Below are positions 8,478 through 11,651 of a DNA stretch of 11,651 nt, piece after piece (the first letter of the stretch is position 1; every line of letters begins with the position of its first letter). Under the pieces are notes generated by a model. It had not been told where the DNA came from, did not search any database, and saw only the letters and a list, made by a program, of their open reading frames with translations. Both the position numbers and the translations under genes were made by a program. This DNA is from Clostridia bacterium (GTDB lineage: Bacteria; Bacillota; Clostridia; UBA1381): NCBI GenBank assembly GCA_900770405.1, contig CAAGKL010000218.1, forward strand, positions 1 to 11,651, written 5' to 3'.

Positions 8478-8549
8478 CGTGACAGAATTTATCCGGAAGG
8501 GGGATAGGCTGAAGAACACAGGCAGTTGAAAAGGAAAGGAGAAAGGATA
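8478..8549 (+). other. 72-base intergenic gap without clear promoter or terminator
   Basis: This is the largest gap in the window. It holds a second purine-rich stretch (GGAAGGGGGAT, 8494-8504) with no start codon at a usable distance, and a weak TATCC/GGATA inverted repeat (8490-8494 and 8502-8506, 7-base loop) with no T-run after it. I see no -35/-10 pair at proper spacing outside the ribosome site, so read-through from upstream is the simplest view. Confidence 0.5.
8536..8542 (+). promoter_or_regulatory. Shine-Dalgarno site of the propeller/GLUG gene
   Basis: AAGGAGA ends 7 bases before ATG 8550. A TTG at 8526 is in frame, but it lies upstream of this site and would add a charged stretch (KRKGER) to the signal peptide, so ATG 8550 is preferred. 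The frame is closed further upstream by TAG 8505-8507. Confidence 0.85.
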
Positions 8550-11500
8550 ATGAAGAAATTTTTGGCGATGATTATTGCGGTGACAATGCTTGTCGCAACA
8601 TTCCAGACGGGTGTTGTGCAGGCAGCGGCAATGGAATACGGTGAAGAAGACCTCGGCTCACCTATTCAAAGCACAAGGCTGATTGCGGCGGTAAATACGG
8701 TAATGGACGGTAAGCCGGTTATGATGGCGGTCAATACCGGCGTGCCGGCGCAGCTGATGATAGTTGACCTTGCGACAAAGACCACTATTGACGCGGTTGA
8801 CCTGCCGTACGGCAGAGCATTCCACACGATGGTGACCGACTCAAAGGGTGACGTGTATCTGGCGGGCTATGAGAAAGCGCACCTTTATAAGTATTCCGTA
8901 AGCGAAAAAGCGCTCACGGATCTCGGCAGTCTGTCTCCTGCAACGGCAGTTTGCCAGATGGCGGTGGACGAGAATGACAATATTTATATGGGCACATACC
9001 CCAATTCGCGGATAATGAAATATTCGCCAACGACCGGTGCAATCGAAGCTCTCGCGCAGGCTTACGATGATGACAATTACTGCAAGTCGCTCGCTTACTA
9101 TGACGGCGCGCTCTACTGCGGCGGCTATCAGGCGGGGACTAAGCTTGTGAAGTACGATATAGCAAGCGGCGAAAAGACATTGTTCGACCTTCCGACTACA
9201 TCGATTCAGATTTCGTCGCTCTCTACTATGAGCATTGCCGGAGACAGGCTGTTTATTAACACCACAACAGCAAGCTGGGCGCAGCATTGGCTCGTGTTCG
9301 ACCTTGCAAATGAACAGTGGAAGCCGACGCTTGAGGGCGCGGGCGCAAGCTACGCGTCAAAGGAAAAGGACGGCTATACATATCTTGCGGTCGGCGGATA
9401 TATCCATAAGTATAAGCTCGCGGACGATACATACGCAAGCACCGGAATGGTCGGCTCGCGCGTGCGCACGGTGGATTTTGCCGATGTGAACGGTCAGAGC
9501 GTGCTTATTGACTACAACGATGCCTCAAAGGGGGATATTATTCTCTATAACGTTGACACCTGCAAGCGCACGGAGTACAGCGATGTGGTTGCACCCTCAC
9601 CCGATATTATCGAGGGTATGCTGGTTGATGACGGCAAAATATACACCGCCGGCTTTATGGGTCAGGGCGGCGGCAGCGTGTATGATATAGCCGGCAAAAA
9701 GACAACCGCGCTCAAAGCCGGCGGCATTTTCCAGGCGCACGCCATAGAGAAGGTAGGGGATAAGGTTTATTTCGGCTCATACCCGACGGCGGGACTGAGC
9801 GTGTACGACACAACCAAGCCCGTATCGTCGTCAAATCCCGCGTCACTTTTCTCGCACAAGGATTTGAACGGCGCAAGACCTATGGATATAGTTGCTGCGG
9901 GCGATAAAATCGTAATGTCGTTAATCGCCGGATACGGCGAGACGGACGGCGCGCTCATCGTGTACGATACCGTAACCGGGAGCAATACCGTATATTCGGG
10001 CGACAGCTTTATCAAGGGTCACAACCCGGTCGGACTTTGGTATGACGAGGAAAGCAACAAGGTTTACGGCACAACCACTGTTTTCGGCGGACTTAACAGT
10101 ACGCCGGTTGAGCAGAAGGCGAAGCTTTTCGCTTTCGATATGGCGACAAACACGGTAACGGCTCAGGCAGTGCCCTATATCACACCGCAGGCGACGCACC
10201 CCGACGAGGTTATGGCGATGTGCGGCGGTCTTGCGCAGGATCCGACGGAGAGCTATAAGCTCTGGTGCATTTCGGACGGACTTCTCTTCTCGTTCGATAA
10301 GGCTGATTTCACGGTAATAGACCAGCTTTATGTTGAGGATATGATATGGAGCGGCACATCGCGCTGGAAGCCGTATTCGCTCGCGTTCAGCGCAACGGGC
10401 AAGCTGTATGCAAATCCGAATAATAATCTCTACGAGATTGATCTTAGCAGCGGAACACGCAGACTGCTTGCGGAAAATGTAGCCCAGGTTGTGCTTGACA
10501 GCGTTGATTCGGGCGTTTATTACTACTATGATAACGGCACGTCGGCATATCGGCTTACCTCGGTATGGAACGAGAACACCGAGGCGGAGGAGCCGACACA
10601 GGTGGACGGCGAGTATTATATCGAAAATGCGGCAAACTTCCTCTGGCTGAAGAATAATCCGAGCGCAAAATGTGTGCTCGCGCGTGATATTCAGATAGGC
10701 ACGGAGGCGAATAAGTTCACCGAGCCGTTTGAGTTCCACGGCACGCTTCGGAGCATCGGCTCGCGGAAAACAATCGACGCGCATATCGAGACTGCGTCCG
10801 GGAATACGGGACTTTTCAGCGACTGCACGGCAAACGGACTGGTTCTTGATAATATCAGGCTTACCGGCTCGATTACGGCAAAGGGCTCGGGCGCGTTTAC
10901 GGGCAGCTTCCTCGGAGCTACGAGCAACAAGGTAACGATTAATAACTGTGTGAATGAAGCTGAGGTTACAGGCGGCGAAAGCCCGCAGACCGGCGGTATT
11001 GCGGGGCGCGTATTTAATACCGATAGCGTAATTTCAAACTGCATTAACAAGGGCAAGGTAAGCGGAACAAACAACAGCGGTTTAGTGGGAGGTATAATCG
11101 GTTTTTCAGCGGCAAAAATTTACGATTGCGGTAATATCGGCAAAATTGAGGTAATCAATTATTGTACGGCAGCCGGTCTTGCCGGATGGATCGGATACGG
11201 TGCATCGCTCGAGCGCTGCTATAATTTCGGGGCTGTCGAGGCGTCGGCATACGCCTGCGGTCTTGTAGGGAAAAGCGACGGCGGCGCTGCAACGGCAATA
11301 AAGAACTGCTTTAACGCCGGAGACATAACCGGAAAACACGCAAGTGTCGGATATGTGTCGGGACTTTGCTATAATGCAAAAACAGCCGTGTTTACGGATT
11401 GCTACAGCGTAGGTACACTGTCGGCGAAAACGGTGGCAAAAACCGTGGGATTGAAAAACGGTACATTCTCGAACTGCTATTATGCGGCGGACAGTGACAC

Positions 11501-11651
11501 GGACGGCGTTGACGGCACATTCGTATTTGCGGACAGTGAGGTTTCGCCAGAGAGTATAGGCTTTGATACGGCAGTCTGGGAAAAGGTAGCAAGCTATCCC
11601 TATCCAAAGCTTATAGGTCACGATTTGGTCGAAGCGGGAAAGATCGGAAGA
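8550..11651 (+). CDS. Secreted beta-propeller protein with C-terminal GLUG-type repeats (3' truncated)
   Basis: The frame is open from ATG 8550 to the last base: 1,034 codons with no stop, so the C-terminus is missing. Residues 1-26 are a signal peptide (MKKFLAMII, ending VQAAA). Residues about 43-672 are a run of beta-propeller-like blades. Each has a 'D-x-x-(V/I)-Y-x-(A/G)-(G/T)-Y' strand followed by 'L-x-(K/V)-Y-D-x-x-(T/S)-G', for example near 102, 145, 188 and 406. I count about 14 blades, enough for two seven-bladed propellers. From about 690 a second region begins with a pattern usual before GLUG domains (YYIENAANFLWL, then F-x-GTL). Seven GLUG-like units then follow at about 30-residue steps, each centred on 'N-C-x-N-x-G-x-(V/I)-x-G', closing with 'YPYPKLIG' (1016-1023). 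No catalytic motif is visible. GLUG regions occur in large bacterial surface and adhesion proteins, so ligand binding or adhesion is likely. The final four residues (KIGR) may be partly adapter-encoded. Confidence 0.88.
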   Translation, partial: MKKFLAMIIAVTMLVATFQTGVVQAAAMEYGEEDLGSPIQSTRLIAAVNTVMDGKPVMMAVNTGVPAQLMIVDLATKTTIDAVDLPYGRAFHTMVTDSKGDVYLAGYEKAHLYKYSVSEKALTDLGSLSPATAVCQMAVDENDNIYMGTYPNSRIMKYSPTTGAIEALAQAYDDDNYCKSLAYYDGALYCGGYQAGTKLVKYDIASGEKTLFDLPTTSIQISSLSTMSIAGDRLFINTTTASWAQHWLVFDLANEQWKPTLEGAGASYASKEKDGYTYLAVGGYIHKYKLADDTYASTGMVGSRVRTVDFADVNGQSVLIDYNDASKGDIILYNVDTCKRTEYSDVVAPSPDIIEGMLVDDGKIYTAGFMGQGGGSVYDIAGKKTTALKAGGIFQAHAIEKVGDKVYFGSYPTAGLSVYDTTKPVSSSNPASLFSHKDLNGARPMDIVAAGDKIVMSLIAGYGETDGALIVYDTVTGSNTVYSGDSFIKGHNPVGLWYDEESNKVYGTTTVFGGLNSTPVEQKAKLFAFDMATNTVTAQAVPYITPQATHPDEVMAMCGGLAQDPTESYKLWCISDGLLFSFDKADFTVIDQLYVEDMIWSGTSRWKPYSLAFSATGKLYANPNNNLYEIDLSSGTRRLLAENVAQVVLDSVDSGVYYYYDNGTSAYRLTSVWNENTEAEEPTQVDGEYYIENAANFLWLKNNPSAKCVLARDIQIGTEANKFTEPFEFHGTLRSIGSRKTIDAHIETASGNTGLFSDCTANGLVLDNIRLTGSITAKGSGAFTGSFLGATSNKVTINNCVNEAEVTGGESPQTGGIAGRVFNTDSVISNCINKGKVSGTNNSGLVGGIIGFSAAKIYDCGNIGKIEVINYCTAAGLAGWIGYGASLERCYNFGAVEASAYACGLVGKSDGGAATAIKNCFNAGDITGKHASVGYVSGLCYNAKTAVFTDCYSVGTLSAKTVAKTVGLKNGTFSNCYYAADSDTDGVDGTFVFADSEVSPESIGFDTAVWEKVASYPYPKLIGHDLVEAGKIGR
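8676..10565 (+). repeat. Tandem beta-propeller blades in the last gene
   Basis: About 14 units of 30-54 residues can be marked by eye, with approximate starts at residues 43, 89, 133, 179, 223, 271, 305, 353, 395, 442, 491, 553, 605 and 645. The units are strongly diverged in DNA, so this is a protein-level repeat. Blade edges are approximate. Confidence 0.6.
10824..11477 (+). repeat. GLUG-type repeats with periodic cysteines
   Basis: Cysteines at residues 759, 800, 831, 860, 890, 920, 951 and 976 mark the repeat. From 800 to 951 the steps are 31, 29, 30, 30 and 31 residues. The core reads 'G-(L/I)-(V/A)-G ... N-C-(V/I/Y/F)-N-x-G-x-(V/I)-x-G'. The first unit (759) and the last (976) are degenerate. 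Confidence 0.8.
11641..11651. other. Probable Illumina TruSeq adapter remnant at the window end
   Basis: The last 11 bases, AGATCGGAAGA, equal the first 11 bases of the common TruSeq adapter and sit exactly at the terminus. A chance match of 11 bases at one fixed place is about 1 in 4 million. The bases are probably not genomic, and the last four codons of the open gene should not be trusted. Confidence 0.8.

Noticed and set aside
8490..8506. Inverted repeat TATCC/GGATA as a terminator
   Set aside because: The stem is only 5 base pairs and no T-run follows, so it would not stop transcription by the usual mechanism.
8526..8551. TTGAAA ... GATAAT as a promoter for the last gene
   Set aside because: The spacer is only 14 bases and the -10-like hexamer overlaps the ATG, so a transcript could not include the ribosome site. 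It is part of the purine-rich Shine-Dalgarno region.
9921..10784. Long open frame of 287 codons on the minus strand
   Set aside because: It lies opposite the well-supported propeller/GLUG gene, has no ribosome site, and its product is Arg- and Cys-rich with no domain. It is a by-product of codon use on the other strand.

Overview
The window carries one strand of tightly packed genes, all on +, that encode large secreted proteins. There are five: the 3' end of a surface or carbohydrate-active protein (2-580); a complete 1,232-residue heparinase II/III-type polysaccharide lyase (585-4283); a 549-residue protein with a C-terminal S-layer homology (SLH) trimer (4298-5947); an 845-residue protein with a divergent N-terminal SLH-like region (5940-8477); and the first 1,034 residues of a beta-propeller plus GLUG-repeat protein (8550 to the window end). 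Nothing in the window looks like a transporter, regulator, sensor or cytoplasmic enzyme. I found no RNA gene, mobile element, CRISPR array or phage trace.

The likely host is a Gram-positive anaerobe of the Clostridia. The support is SLH domains with a Gly/Ser linker, a copper-amine-oxidase-N-like domain, strong purine-rich Shine-Dalgarno sites, one TTG start, and many unpaired cysteines in exported proteins. Base composition looks balanced by eye and codon use looks uniform across the five genes, so I see no sign of recent transfer of only part of the cluster. I cannot name the species. The last 11 bases equal the start of the Illumina TruSeq adapter, so this is probably the end of a draft or metagenomic contig.

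Layout: gene 1 and the lyase are 4 bases apart, the lyase and the SLH protein 14 bases apart, and the two SLH proteins overlap by 8 bases (ATGATTAA). The fifth gene follows after 72 bases that hold a good ribosome binding site but no convincing promoter or terminator. The first four genes therefore look like one transcript, and the fifth probably belongs to it.

Working model (inference): this is an extracellular glycan-degradation or glycan-binding locus at a Gram-positive cell surface. The lyase cleaves an acidic, uronate-containing polysaccharide and carries its own carbohydrate-binding modules at both ends. The 549-residue protein can be held on the wall through its SLH trimer. The 845-residue and propeller/GLUG proteins look non-catalytic and may bind substrate, assemble the machinery or adhere. 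The polysaccharide itself cannot be read from the sequence.
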